Positions 1 to 8,890 of a stretch of DNA of 64,000 bases are shown piece after piece. Numbering within the stretch: position 1 is the first letter of the stretch; every line of letters starts with the position of its first letter. Under the pieces are notes generated by a model. That model was not told the origin of the DNA and searched no databases. It saw only the letters and a program-made list of their open reading frames with translations. This DNA is from Verrucomicrobium sp. (GTDB lineage Bacteria > Verrucomicrobiota > Verrucomicrobiia > Methylacidiphilales > GAS474). The position numbers and the translations under genes are program-made. The DNA is taken from contig JAPWJX010000003.1 of assembly GCA_028283855.1 (NCBI GenBank), positions 1,240,001-1,304,000 on the forward strand. The letters run 5' to 3'.

Positions 1-778
1 TCTTCACGCGCGCGCCGCGGATGCCGACGCAGGCGCCCACCGGGTCGATCTTCTCGTTGGAGGACCAGACGGCGATCTTCGTGCGGTAGCCGGCCTCGCG
101 GGCCATGGCCTTGATCTCCACGGTCTTGTCGTTGACCTCGTTGACTTCCAGCTCCAGGAGCTTGCGGACGAAGTTGGGGTGGCTGCGGGAGAGGATGATC
201 TCCAGGCCGCGCACGCCCTCTTCCACGGCCACGACGTAGGCGCGGATGCGCTCGCCGGGGTTGTATTCTTCCGTGGGGACGCGCTCGCGGGAGGGGAGGA
301 TGGCCTCGAACTTGCCGAGGTCGACGATGACGTCGCTCCGCTCGAAGCGGCGGACGGTGCCGGTGACGATGGCGCCGGCGCGGTCCTTGAACTCGGAAAA
401 GATCATCTTCCGCTCGATGCCGCGGAGGGTTTGGTTGATGGTCTGCTTGAAGACCTGGGCGGCGATGCGGCCGAATTCCTTCGGCGTCACCTCCATGTCG
501 ACGGCGCCGCCGAGCTGGGCTTCCTTGTCGATGTCGCGGGCTTTGAGGAGGGTGATCTGGTCGGCCGGGTTGGTCACCTTTTCCACCACTTCCAGGCGGG
601 CAAAGGCGCGGAGCTTGCCGCTTTTGGGGTCGATCTCCACGCGGAGATCCTTGGCCGGGCCGAAGCTTTTGCGCGAGGAAGCGAGCAATGCGGCTTGCAT
701 CGCTTCAATGAGGATCTCCCGTTTGATCCCCTTTTCCTTCTCCATGTATTCCATGATCGCTACAATTTCTTGACTCAT
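1..778 (-). CDS. nusA: Transcription termination/antitermination factor NusA, N-terminal part (runs off the window)
   Basis: The first 259 codons are present; the gene runs off the left edge. The product binds RNA polymerase and tunes pausing, termination and antitermination. It starts MSQEIVAIMEYMEKEKGIKR, the typical NusA N-terminal domain. An S1-like domain begins near residue 130 (VTGTVRRFERSDVIVDLG), and the first KH-type RNA-binding region starts after about residue 200 (AVWSSNEKIDPVGACVG). The ATG at 778-776 has a strong ribosome binding site (AAGGAGG) on the minus strand. rimP, which usually precedes nusA, is not upstream; the gene is first in its unit and has its own promoter and leader terminator. 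Confidence 0.95.
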   Translation of the reverse strand, partial: MSQEIVAIMEYMEKEKGIKREILIEAMQAALLASSRKSFGPAKDLRVEIDPKSGKLRAFARLEVVEKVTNPADQITLLKARDIDKEAQLGGAVDMEVTPKEFGRIAAQVFKQTINQTLRGIERKMIFSEFKDRAGAIVTGTVRRFERSDVIVDLGKFEAILPSRERVPTEEYNPGERIRAYVVAVEEGVRGLEIILSRSHPNFVRKLLELEVNEVNDKTVEIKAMAREAGYRTKIAVWSSNEKIDPVGACVGIRGARVK

Positions 779-828
779 GGTCGCCTCCTTCTTATTGCTT
801 CTTGCTTCTCTCTCTTTCGGATCCGGAG

Positions 829-860
829 ACAAAAAAGTGGAAACTAGCGAAAGTTTCCAC
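829..860 (-). terminator. Intrinsic terminator inside the nusA leader (putative attenuator)
   Basis: A perfect 9-bp stem (GTGGAAACT/AGTTTCCAC at 837-845 and 852-860) has a 6-nt loop. Read on the minus strand it is followed at once by TTTTTTGT (836-829). It lies between the predicted nusA promoter and the nusA start codon, so it would end transcription before the gene unless read through. The stem and T-run are seen directly; the attenuation role is inferred. Confidence 0.75.
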
Positions 861-894
861 GGCTCCGAACAAACCGGTGAGCGAAAAGCAAGTG

Positions 895-922
895 ATCCTA
901 TCAACTTAAGAGAGAGGGTCAA
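895..922 (-). promoter_or_regulatory. Predicted sigma70-type promoter of nusA
   Basis: On the minus strand TTGACC (922-917) is followed after 16 nt by TAGGAT (900-895). Predicted start is near 888, giving a leader of about 110 nt that contains the terminator hairpin. It overlaps the upstream region of the divergent lpxI. Confidence 0.5.
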
Positions 923-931
923 GGCCTGAAA

Positions 932-1780
932 TTGAATCCCCCCGCCCAAGCTCCTCTGCCGGACCATCTTGGCCTTATCGCCGGGAAGGGGAGCTATCCC
1001 CTGCTGGTCGCCCGGGCCGCCCGGGCGGCGGGCGTGAAGCGCCTTTCCCTTGTTGCCTTCGACCGGGAGACCGATCCCGCCCTCTTTCCCCTGGCCGACG
1101 AGTCCCTCTCCATCCGGGTCGGCGAATTGGGGAAGCTCCTCCGCTTTTGCCGGGACCAGGCGGTCCCCGCGGCCATCATGGCGGGGCAGATCTCCCCCGG
1201 CCACCTCTTTGACCTGAAGCCCGATTGGCGGGCCCTCCTCCTCCTGGCCAAGCTTAAGGAACGCAACGCGGAGACGATCTTCGGCGCCATCGCGGACAAG
1301 CTGGGGGAGGGCGGCACCATCGTCCTGCCCGCCACCACTTTCCTGGAGGATTGCCTGGCCGCTCCCGGCCCTCTGGCCGGTCCCCGCCCGGGCCGCCGCC
1401 AGCGGGAGGACATCGCCTACGGTTTCCGCATCGCCAAGGAGATGGCCCGGCTCGACATCGGCCAGACCGTCGTGGTGAAGCGCGGGACCGTCCTGGCCGT
1501 GGAGGCCTTTGAAGGGACCAACGCCGCCGCCCGCCGCGGCGGGGCGCTGGGCCGGGGCGGCGCGGTCCTGGTCAAGGTGAGCAAGCCGGGGCAGGACTTC
1601 CGCTTCGACGTGCCGGTCGTCGGCCCCCACACCTTTCAGACCGCGCATGAGGCGGGCATCGGCACCATCGCCTGCGAGGCGGGCCGCACCCTTCTTTTGG
1701 AACGGGAGCGGCTGGAGGCCCTGGCCCGGGAGTTTAAAATCTCCCTGGTCGGCGTCAGTCCTTCCGACTCCGCGCTTTAA
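932..1780 (+). CDS. lpxI: UDP-2,3-diacylglucosamine pyrophosphatase LpxI
   Basis: The 282-aa protein hydrolyses UDP-2,3-diacylglucosamine to lipid X and UMP in lipid A synthesis; it is the alternative to LpxH. The N-terminal segment GLIAGKGSYPLLVARAARA and the C-terminal region with TVVVKRGTVLAVEAFEGT and FDVPVVGPHTF are typical of the LpxI (DUF1009) family; the Asp in FDVPVVG is in the region where the family has its catalytic Asp. No in-frame ATG is available early, so the start is taken as TTG at 932, with GAGAGGG some 13 nt upstream. The 3' end overlaps the convergent acyltransferase gene by 26 bp. lpxB lies 2.3 kb downstream. Confidence 0.9.
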   Translation: MNPPAQAPLPDHLGLIAGKGSYPLLVARAARAAGVKRLSLVAFDRETDPALFPLADESLSIRVGELGKLLRFCRDQAVPAAIMAGQISPGHLFDLKPDWRALLLLAKLKERNAETIFGAIADKLGEGGTIVLPATTFLEDCLAAPGPLAGPRPGRRQREDIAYGFRIAKEMARLDIGQTVVVKRGTVLAVEAFEGTNAAARRGGALGRGGAVLVKVSKPGQDFRFDVPVVGPHTFQTAHEAGIGTIACEAGRTLLLERERLEALAREFKISLVGVSPSDSAL

Positions 1781-2939
1781 AGATCCGGTTCACCCGGGCC
1801 AGCCAAAACTCGTCGAACCACGTCATCACGGCGACCGCCAGCGCCAGCGGCGGCAGGGTTCCCAATAGCGTGAGCCAGAGCGCCGCCGCGTCCGAAACCC
1901 GCCCGTGGAGATGGACGAAGAGCCAGCTCGACCAGGTGAAGAGGATCAACGGATGGATCAGGTAGAGGGGGAAGGAGATCCGGCCCAGGAACGCGCCCCA
2001 CGGGCGGTCGAGCATCTGGTAGAGCGCCCGCCAGCCAGTGAGGGCCTGCATCACTAAAAGGGAGGCCAGCAGATAGAGGTAGCTGTGAAGGCTGGGGCGC
2101 GGCAGCGCGGGCGTGGAGAGGGGTAAGATCGAGGCAAAAGCCTTGTAAGGCCCTTGTGAGACGAGATAGCCGTAGAGGTAATAGGCTCCCGCCAGGAAAA
2201 GAAGGGCCCAGCCGGCGGCCAGCCGGGTGCCGCGTCGCGCGTGGAGCCAGCAGAGCGCCGCGCCCAGGGGAAAAGAGAGATAGAACGGGCTGCCGATGAC
2301 GCAGGCCGCGCCGAAGAAGAGGACCCACCCGGCCCGCTGCGGCCAGCGGGCGACGCCGTAAGCCAGGGCGTAGACCAGCAGGCTGCCGATCCACTCGATC
2401 CGCATCGTCCACAGATTGGAATTGTAGGAGGACCAGCCCGTGAAGAAGGCCTTCAGGCCGTCCAGGACGGCGCCGGGGACAGACGGAACCGGCGCCGTCT
2501 TCGGGTTGGCCATTTGAATGAGCCAGCCGGAGCCGCTTAAATGGCCTGCCGCCCGGAAAAAACCGAAACCGGCGGCGAGCGCCAGGCCCACCAGCAAGGT
2601 GCTGAGCACCGCCGGACCGGCCAGCCGGAAGAAGCGTTTAAAGGCCGTCCGTTCCAGCATTCCCGTCCGCCCCGTGTGGAAATAGCGGTAGGGCAGGACG
2701 TAGCCGGAGAGGACAAAAAAGAAGGAAACGGCCGCCGTGCCGTTGACCAGGGGGAAGGCCAGCGTGCCCGCCAGGGATCCAGGGCCGATCCCTTCATAGA
2801 GCCCCCCGTGAAGACGCGGCGCGAAGCCCAGCAGAAAGTGGTGGAAGAACACGATGCAGGCCGCCAAGCCGCGGCACGCCTCCAGCGGCACCAGGCGGGA
2901 ATGGCCCTCCGCGGCAGCCAGGGGATTCTGCGACGACAT
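1755..2939 (-). CDS. Acyltransferase 3 family membrane protein (OafA-like)
   Basis: The 394-aa integral membrane protein has about ten hydrophobic segments. The N-terminal motif ACRGLAACIVFFHHFLLG contains the paired His (FFHH) of acyltransferase family 3. These enzymes transfer acetyl or other acyl groups onto surface sugars such as O-antigen or exopolysaccharide; the acceptor here cannot be predicted. The ATG at 2939 (MSSQNP) is preferred over the open-frame upstream start at 3059, because the extra 40 residues are not hydrophobic and would overlap the next gene. It is transcribed against lpxI and lies inside a lipid A gene block. Confidence 0.8.
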   Translation of the reverse strand: MSSQNPLAAAEGHSRLVPLEACRGLAACIVFFHHFLLGFAPRLHGGLYEGIGPGSLAGTLAFPLVNGTAAVSFFFVLSGYVLPYRYFHTGRTGMLERTAFKRFFRLAGPAVLSTLLVGLALAAGFGFFRAAGHLSGSGWLIQMANPKTAPVPSVPGAVLDGLKAFFTGWSSYNSNLWTMRIEWIGSLLVYALAYGVARWPQRAGWVLFFGAACVIGSPFYLSFPLGAALCWLHARRGTRLAAGWALLFLAGAYYLYGYLVSQGPYKAFASILPLSTPALPRPSLHSYLYLLASLLVMQALTGWRALYQMLDRPWGAFLGRISFPLYLIHPLILFTWSSWLFVHLHGRVSDAAALWLTLLGTLPPLALAVAVMTWFDEFWLARVNRIFKARSRKD

Positions 2940-3061
2940 CCCGCCTTGGTTACGCGCCGTACGCCTTGAGGGCAAGGCTGCGCTTGACGTCTTCCCCCAA
3001 CCCGCCTTCGCTATAACCCCTTCGGCTCCTATGGGGCCGTCTAGAGAGAGCTTTGCCAAAG

Positions 3062-4042
3062 ATGAACATTTTTTCGGGCCGCGCGGTCCCTAAAGAGACG
3101 GCCGTCGAGAAAGTCGCCGTCGGCGTCGTCGGCGTCGGCCACATCGGGCGCCATCACGTCCGCTTATATGCCGAGGCGCCCGGGGCCGACCTGGTCGGCG
3201 TCTTCGACATGAACCGGGACGCCGCCCGGAAGATCGCCGCCCAATACAAGGTCCCCGCCTACGACCGGCTGGAGGACCTCCTGGCCCGGGCGGAGGCCCT
3301 CAGCGTCGCCACGCCCACGGTGACCCATTTCGAGATCGGCGCGCAGGCGCTGGAAGCGGGCCGCCACCTCCTCATCGAGAAGCCGATCGCCGACCGGCCG
3401 GAGCAGGCCCGCCAGCTCGTCGAGATCGCCGCGCGGAAGGGGGCCGTCCTTCAGGTCGGCCATATCGAGCGCTTCAATCCCGCCTTTCAGGCTTTGGAGG
3501 CCATGCTGACGCATCCCAAGTTCATCGAGGCCCACCGCCTTTCCCCCTATCCGGGCCGGAGCATCGACATCGGCGTCGTCCTCGACCTGATGATCCACGA
3601 CATCGACATCATCCTCCACCTGGTCCGCTCCCCCCTGGAGAGCATCGACGCCGTCGGCGTCCCGGTCTTAAGCCGCAGCGAGGACATCGCCAACGCCCGC
3701 CTCCGCTTCCAGAACGGGTGCGTGGCCAACATCACCACCAGCCGCATCAGCCCGGAGAAGCTGCGGAAGATCCGCGTCTTCCAGGACGACGCCTACCTCT
3801 CCCTCGACTACCAGAACCAGAGCGGGGAAATCTACCGCCGCCAGGATGGGAAGATCACCCGGGACAAGATCCCCGTCCGCAAGGAAGAGCCGCTGAAGCT
3901 GGAGCTGGAGTCCTTCCTGGAATGCGTCCGCGCCAAGCGCCGCCCCTTGGTGGACGGCGCGCAGGCCGCCGACGCGCTGGAGGTGGCCCTGCGCATCGTC
4001 GAGCAGATCGGTTCCGGCAACGGCATGCCCGCCCTTCCATGA
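3062..4042 (+). CDS. Gfo/Idh/MocA family NAD(P)-dependent oxidoreductase, possible GnnA-like UDP-GlcNAc 3-dehydrogenase
   Basis: 326 aa. The Rossmann fold starts with VAVGVVGVGHIGRHHVRLY, followed by the family motif EKPIA (LLIEKPIADRPEQA) and the catalytic-domain segment DLMIHDIDIILHLV. ATG 3062 has a purine-rich AGAGAGAG about 11 nt upstream; TTG at 3053 is an alternative. The stop codon overlaps the lpxB start (ATGA), so the two are co-translated. A Gfo/Idh gene beside lpx genes is known in bacteria that make 3-amino-3-deoxy-GlcNAc for lipid A (GnnA/GnnB), but no GnnB-type aminotransferase adjoins it here, so that role is only a hypothesis. Confidence 0.8.
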   Translation: MNIFSGRAVPKETAVEKVAVGVVGVGHIGRHHVRLYAEAPGADLVGVFDMNRDAARKIAAQYKVPAYDRLEDLLARAEALSVATPTVTHFEIGAQALEAGRHLLIEKPIADRPEQARQLVEIAARKGAVLQVGHIERFNPAFQALEAMLTHPKFIEAHRLSPYPGRSIDIGVVLDLMIHDIDIILHLVRSPLESIDAVGVPVLSRSEDIANARLRFQNGCVANITTSRISPEKLRKIRVFQDDAYLSLDYQNQSGEIYRRQDGKITRDKIPVRKEEPLKLELESFLECVRAKRRPLVDGAQAADALEVALRIVEQIGSGNGMPALP

Positions 4043-5190
4043 GCGATTCCCCCTCCGTCTTCTTCTTCGCCGGGGAGGCTAGCGGCGACGCCCACGGTGC
4101 CGCCCTCATCGAGGCCCTCCGCCGCCTGCGGCCCGACGTCCGCTGCCTGGGCGCGGGCGGTCCCCGCATGCAGGCCGCCGGGCAGGAGCAGCTCTACGAC
4201 CTGACGGAGCACGCCGTCGTCGGCCTGGTGGAGGTGCTCCGCCATTACCCCCGCCTGCGCGGCCTCTTTAACCAAGCGGTCCGCGCGGTGAAGAAGGCGC
4301 AGCCGGAGGCCGTCGTCTTCATCGACTATCCGGGCTTCAACCTTCGCCTGGCCAAGGCGCTCCGCCGCGCCGCGCCGAAGACCAAGCTCATCTTCTTCAT
4401 CAGCCCGCAGGTCTGGGCGTGGAAGAGCGGACGGGCCAAGACCATGGCCCGCCTCCTCGACCGCCTGCTGGTCATCTTCCCCTTTGAAAAGGAATGGTTC
4501 GCCCAGCACGCGCCGAGCCTTCCGGTCGAGTGGGTCGGCCATCCCATTTGGGACCGCATGCTCGTCCAGGAGCGGGAAGGGGACTCCGGTCCCGTCCGCC
4601 GCGTCGCCCTTCTGCCCGGCAGCCGCCAGGGAGAGATCAGGAAGCACCTCCCCATCCTGCTGGAGGCCGCCCGCCACCTTTACGAGAAGCGGCGGGACCT
4701 CCGCTTCGTCTGGCTGGCCCCGGACGCCAAGGCGCAGCGCCTCGGCCTGGAAATCCTCAAAGACTATCCCGGCGGGCCGCCCATCGAGGCTTACGTCGGC
4801 TACCCCCTTTCCCACATGAGCCGCTGCGGCCTGGCCTTGCTGGCCTCCGGCACCGTCTCCCTGGAGTGCGCCTGCGTGGGCGTTCCGCAGATCGTCTTTT
4901 ACAAGGTCCACCCCCTGACTTACCTTATCGGCCGCATGGTCGTGAAAATCCCCTTCGTCAGCATGGTCAACATCCTGGCCGGCAAGGAGATCATCCCGGA
5001 AATGATCCAGGCCGGGCTCACCCCGGAATCCCTGGCCAACCGGGCCGAAAACCTCCTGGACGACGAAGGGCTCCGCGCCGCCATGCGCGGCCAGATGGCG
5101 GAGGCCGTGGCCAAGCTGGGCCCCCCCGGAGCCGGGGAGCGCGCCGCCCGGTCCGTCCTCGCCGAAATCGGCGCCGCCCCCGCCGCCTAA
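4039..5190 (+). CDS. lpxB: Lipid-A-disaccharide synthase LpxB
   Basis: 383 aa. It condenses lipid X with UDP-2,3-diacylglucosamine to make the lipid A disaccharide (GT19 family, inner membrane face). It starts MSDSPSVFFFAGEASGDAHG, which carries the GEASGDxHGA family motif, and continues with ISPQVWAWKSGRAK and LLPGSRQGEI, both typical of LpxB. The start is fixed by the ATGA overlap with the Gfo/Idh gene. The RND exporter gene begins 10 bp after the stop, suggesting one transcript for envelope lipid synthesis and transport. Confidence 0.96.
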   Translation: MSDSPSVFFFAGEASGDAHGAALIEALRRLRPDVRCLGAGGPRMQAAGQEQLYDLTEHAVVGLVEVLRHYPRLRGLFNQAVRAVKKAQPEAVVFIDYPGFNLRLAKALRRAAPKTKLIFFISPQVWAWKSGRAKTMARLLDRLLVIFPFEKEWFAQHAPSLPVEWVGHPIWDRMLVQEREGDSGPVRRVALLPGSRQGEIRKHLPILLEAARHLYEKRRDLRFVWLAPDAKAQRLGLEILKDYPGGPPIEAYVGYPLSHMSRCGLALLASGTVSLECACVGVPQIVFYKVHPLTYLIGRMVVKIPFVSMVNILAGKEIIPEMIQAGLTPESLANRAENLLDDEGLRAAMRGQMAEAVAKLGPPGAGERAARSVLAEIGAAPAA

Positions 5191-5200
5191 TCTTTTCCCC

Positions 5201-7978
5201 ATGATCCATCGCCTCCTGCAATCCTTCCTCGTCGGCCTGGCGCGCTTCATCCACCGCTGGCCGCGGCTGATCGCCTTCACGGGGGTGGTCCTCACCGCCG
5301 CCGCCATCTGGCTGACCGTGACCAAGCTGACCGTCAGCGCCAACACCGATAACCTGGTCAGCGCCAAGTCTCCGGCCAACCGCTACTACCTCGACTACGT
5401 AAAGGAGTTCAACGTCACGGAAGACTTCGTCGTCGTCATCCGCTCCAACGACGTGGCGAAGAACCGCCAGGCCGCCCAGTTCATCGGCAGCCGCCTGGAG
5501 GCGATGCAGCCGGATCTGCGGCGCGTCCTCTATCACATCGACTTCTCCAAGCTGCAGGACCACTTCCTCCTCTTCCTGGACGCCAAGGACCTGGAAGGGA
5601 TCCGGCAGGAAGTCGGCGGCTACGCCGCGCAGCTCCGGCAGAACAACGTCCGCCTGGACCTCAACTCGATGCTCGACCAGGCCGACGCGATGTTCAACGA
5701 CAAGTACCTCCGCAAGAAGAGCAATTGGAAGGAGTTCAAGCCCTTCGTCGACCGCTTCGCCGACATGCTCGACCAGCTGGCCGACCAGATCGAGAACAAG
5801 GCCGACGCGCCCAAGGCCAAGGGCGCCAAGGTGAAGCCCGGCGCGGCCGCCGCCCAGGGCAAGCTGGCCGACATCTCCAAGGAAGTGGAGGAGAACGAGT
5901 ATCCCGGCTTCGACGAAGGCCGCACCCTGGTCATCACCGCCTCTCCCGCCGAAGGGAAGAAGGAAGGCCGCCCCTACGAAGTCGTCATTCCGAAGATCCG
6001 CGCAGTCCTGGCCGAGGCGCGCCAAGCCTATCCCGACGTCGACATCGGCCTGACCGGCGAGCCCGTTCTGACCGACGACGAGGTGGCCATGAGCGCCAAG
6101 GACAGCGCGGAGGCCGGGGCCCTGGCCTTCGCCCTCATCGCCGTTCTCTTCTTTGTCAGCTACCGGGAGCGGACCCGGCCCGTCATCGCCCTGCTGGTCC
6201 TGCTCATGGCGGTCAGCTGGTCGCTGGGCCTGACCGTCCTCACCGTCGGCCACCTGAACATCATCTCCCAGGCCTTCGTGGCCATGGTCATCGGCTTGGG
6301 GATCGACTTCGGCATCCAGATCATGGGCCGTTATGAGGAGGAGCTGGCGCGCGGCTCCGCCCTGGAAAACGCCCTCGTCGCGGGCGTCGGCTACACCGGC
6401 GCGGCGGTCGTCACCGGCGGCACCACCACGGCGCTGGCCTTCTTCACCATGTGCTTTAACGACTTCACCGGCCTGGCGGAGTTCGGCGTGGTGGCGGGCT
6501 CCGGCGTCGTCCTTTGCCTGGTCGCCAACCTTGTCCTCCTGCCCGCCGTCTACGTCCTCATGGACCGGCGGAAGTCCCCCCAGGTGCTCCGCTCCCGCGC
6601 GGCGGCTTCCTCCCTGCCGGGCCAGCGGATCGATGCCGTCCTCTTCGGCCATCCCCGCTTGGTCCTGGGCGCGGCGGCCGCGGCCACCGTGGCGGCGGCC
6701 TTCTTCATCCCCAAGGTCCGCTTCGACTACAATCTCCTGAACCTCCAGAGCCCGAAGCTGGAGTCCGTCCGGGAAGCCCTGGTCCTCAACGCGCCGGGCA
6801 ACTCCATCCTCTTCGGCGTCTCCGTGGCGGACAACGTGGAGGACGCGCGCGCCCGCATCGCCCGCTTCCAGGCGCTGCCCACCGTCGCCGCCGTCCGCTG
6901 CCCCATCGTCGACATGACCCCGCGCGACCTGGATTCGAAGCGGCCCATCGTGCGGGAGATCGCCGCCTCCCTGGAAGGCGTCCGGCTGAATACCGACGTT
7001 TCCGACACCGTCGACGTCGCCCGCGCGCGGGTGAAGATCGGCGAGCTGCTGAACGACTGCCAGCAGGGCGTCGCCCAGGCGCGCAAATACCGGCTGATCC
7101 CGCAGGCGCGGGAGGCGGTGGAGGTCTTCGGCAAGCTGATCCCGCCCCTGGAACGGGCGCAGAAGGCCATGGAAGGGCTCTCCCAAGCCGAGCTGGGCCG
7201 CCGCCTGAACCGCTACCAGGTCAACGTCTTCGGCACCATGCGGCGCAACCTGGCCTTCCTGGCCGGGCAGAAGGCGGAAGGGGCCATCACCGTGGAGGAC
7301 ATCCCCCTGCCGCTGCGGGAACGCTACCTCTCCCCGCACGGGAAGATCCTCATCGAGATCTCCCCGAAGGAAAACGTCTGGAACCGGGAGGCCGACGCCG
7401 CCTTCGTCCGCGACCTCCGCACCGTCGACCCCCGCGTCACCGGCGCGCCCGTGCAGAACTTCGAGTACATCGACCTGCTGCGCGCCAGCTACGTGCAGGC
7501 GGCGAAGTGGGCTGCCGTCGCCATCGTCATCCTCATCTGCCTCCACTTCGGGCGGCCCTCGCTCATCCTCCTCACCCTCCTGCCGCTGGCCATGGGCATC
7601 GCCTGGACGTTGGGGCTCATGGGCGCGTTCCACTACCCCTTCAACCCGGCCAACATCGTCACCCTGCCTCTGGTGATCGGCATCGGCGTGGCCTACGGCG
7701 TCTACACCGTCGACCGCTACCGGGAAGACCAGCGCCTCTCCCTCTTCCACGGCAGCACGGGGAAGGCCATTGTCCTTTCCGCGCTGACGGCCATGATCGG
7801 CTTCGGCTCCATGATGATCAGCGCCTATCCGGGGCTCTTCAGCCTGGGCCTGCTCATGTTCCTGGGCGTCGGCATGTGCCTGGTCACCAGCATCGGCGTC
7901 ATGCCCCAGCTCCTGAAGCTGCGGCAGGAAGACGCCCCCTCCGCTCCCGTCCGGGAAGCGGTTCCCCTGAAGAAATAG
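5201..7978 (+). CDS. hpnN: RND/MMPL-family lipid exporter, HpnN-like
   Basis: 925 aa with the duplicated RND layout. One TM segment near residues 20-40 is followed by a large periplasmic loop, then TM segments about 305-450 (LAFALIAVLFFVSYRERTRP, AFVAMVIGLGIDFGIQIMGR). A second TM at about 490 is followed by a second loop and a final TM block (about 765-905). The family includes HpnN, which moves hopanoids to the outer membrane. The first loop is Lys/Ala-rich near residues 200-220. No good Shine-Dalgarno is seen (TCTTTTCCCC before ATG). Its place behind lpxB fits lipid transport; the exact substrate is inferred. Confidence 0.8.
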   Translation: MIHRLLQSFLVGLARFIHRWPRLIAFTGVVLTAAAIWLTVTKLTVSANTDNLVSAKSPANRYYLDYVKEFNVTEDFVVVIRSNDVAKNRQAAQFIGSRLEAMQPDLRRVLYHIDFSKLQDHFLLFLDAKDLEGIRQEVGGYAAQLRQNNVRLDLNSMLDQADAMFNDKYLRKKSNWKEFKPFVDRFADMLDQLADQIENKADAPKAKGAKVKPGAAAAQGKLADISKEVEENEYPGFDEGRTLVITASPAEGKKEGRPYEVVIPKIRAVLAEARQAYPDVDIGLTGEPVLTDDEVAMSAKDSAEAGALAFALIAVLFFVSYRERTRPVIALLVLLMAVSWSLGLTVLTVGHLNIISQAFVAMVIGLGIDFGIQIMGRYEEELARGSALENALVAGVGYTGAAVVTGGTTTALAFFTMCFNDFTGLAEFGVVAGSGVVLCLVANLVLLPAVYVLMDRRKSPQVLRSRAAASSLPGQRIDAVLFGHPRLVLGAAAAATVAAAFFIPKVRFDYNLLNLQSPKLESVREALVLNAPGNSILFGVSVADNVEDARARIARFQALPTVAAVRCPIVDMTPRDLDSKRPIVREIAASLEGVRLNTDVSDTVDVARARVKIGELLNDCQQGVAQARKYRLIPQAREAVEVFGKLIPPLERAQKAMEGLSQAELGRRLNRYQVNVFGTMRRNLAFLAGQKAEGAITVEDIPLPLRERYLSPHGKILIEISPKENVWNREADAAFVRDLRTVDPRVTGAPVQNFEYIDLLRASYVQAAKWAAVAIVILICLHFGRPSLILLTLLPLAMGIAWTLGLMGAFHYPFNPANIVTLPLVIGIGVAYGVYTVDRYREDQRLSLFHGSTGKAIVLSALTAMIGFGSMMISAYPGLFSLGLLMFLGVGMCLVTSIGVMPQLLKLRQEDAPSAPVREAVPLKK

Positions 7979-7986
7979 GAGCGCGC

Positions 7987-8889
7987 ATGAGCCACTCCCA
8001 AGAATACGCCGAGGGCCTCATCCGCCAGGGAACGAGCGCCTGGGACCTTCTCCAGAGCACCTTCCAGGACGGCACCGATCTGGGCACCCTCCTGGTGGTC
8101 ACGCGGGAGATCCGCCGCCGCCTGGCCGATCCGCAGGACCCGGTGCACTCCTTCTTTCACCGCCACATCAACCCGGACGGGGAGCAGGGCGGCTGGGTGC
8201 AGGACGGCCTGGCCCATCGGTCCGTCTCGCCCAAGGCCCAGGTCGGGCGGGACGCCATCATCTTCGGCCCCAGCGGCTTTGCCCTCGGGGAGGGGATGAC
8301 CTTCACCTCCGTCGGGCCGGAAGCGGTCATCGCCGGCCACTCCGCGATCGGGCCAGGCGTCCAGATCCACGGAAAGAGCCGGGTGGAAGACTCGGCGCTC
8401 TGCGGCGCGCGGACCGGCAACGGGATCGCGCGGCATTTCGGCATCTTCAGCAACCGGGTGACCATCACTTCGTTTATCGCGGTCGACCAGTGCATCCTCC
8501 ATGACTCGTCCGTGAAGGAGAGCTTCGTCTCCGGTTCCGTGCTCCGCCGCGCCGACGTGAAGAACAAGGCGTGGGTCGCCCTTTCCCAAATCAAGAACGG
8601 GGAGGTGGACGGCGCCGTCGTCTATGACAGCACGGTGAAGGGCGGCAGCCGCGTGGGCCAGGACGTCCATCTGGAAGGGTGCCGGGTGACCAAGGGCGTC
8701 TCCGTCGACGTGCCGCAGAAGGTCGTGGATCAAAAGATCGACGACAACCGCTACGCCCTGGTGGCGCGGCCTCCCCGCTCCCTGGTGAAGGACGCGCTTC
8801 AGCTGGCCGCGGGGCTCTTCGAGCGGCCGAAGAAAAAAGAGAACCCCGGCCAGGAACCCGACCGGGGAACGCTTCCCTTAAGGAAATAA
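7987..8889 (+). CDS. Cytosolic left-handed beta-helix-like protein, copy A (function unknown)
   Basis: 300 aa, no signal peptide or TM segment. A helical N-terminal part (1-60, EIRRRLADPQDPVHSFFHRH) precedes a region from about 75 to 255 with short repeating V/I-x-G-x units (VIAGHSAIGPGVQIHGKSRV, SCR-type turns), as in hexapeptide/left-handed beta-helix proteins. No catalytic motif of a known acyl- or nucleotidyltransferase was recognised. The start ATG lies 8 bp after the RND exporter stop. Copy B follows after 1 bp and shares the N-terminal block, the repeats and the C-terminal PGQxPDRG segment. The pair sits in an lpxB/HpnN-type unit, hinting at an envelope lipid role. Confidence 0.75.
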   Translation: MSHSQEYAEGLIRQGTSAWDLLQSTFQDGTDLGTLLVVTREIRRRLADPQDPVHSFFHRHINPDGEQGGWVQDGLAHRSVSPKAQVGRDAIIFGPSGFALGEGMTFTSVGPEAVIAGHSAIGPGVQIHGKSRVEDSALCGARTGNGIARHFGIFSNRVTITSFIAVDQCILHDSSVKESFVSGSVLRRADVKNKAWVALSQIKNGEVDGAVVYDSTVKGGSRVGQDVHLEGCRVTKGVSVDVPQKVVDQKIDDNRYALVARPPRSLVKDALQLAAGLFERPKKKENPGQEPDRGTLPLRK

Positions 8890-8890
8890 A

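Noticed and set aside
2984-3017. TTGACG...TATAAC as promoter of the Gfo/Idh gene
   Set aside because: The spacer is 22 nt, too long for a sigma70 promoter; the true promoter is unresolved.
5018-7750. 910-aa open frame on the minus strand
   Set aside because: It is antisense to the RND exporter and lpxB, has the Asp/Gly/Val-rich composition of a high-GC shadow, and contains no domain.
8844-8867. GC-rich inverted repeats at the 3' ends of both beta-helix genes (second one at 9708-9733) as terminators
   Set aside because: They lie inside codons for the conserved PGQxPDRG peptide, have long loops and lack a T-run, so protein conservation explains them.
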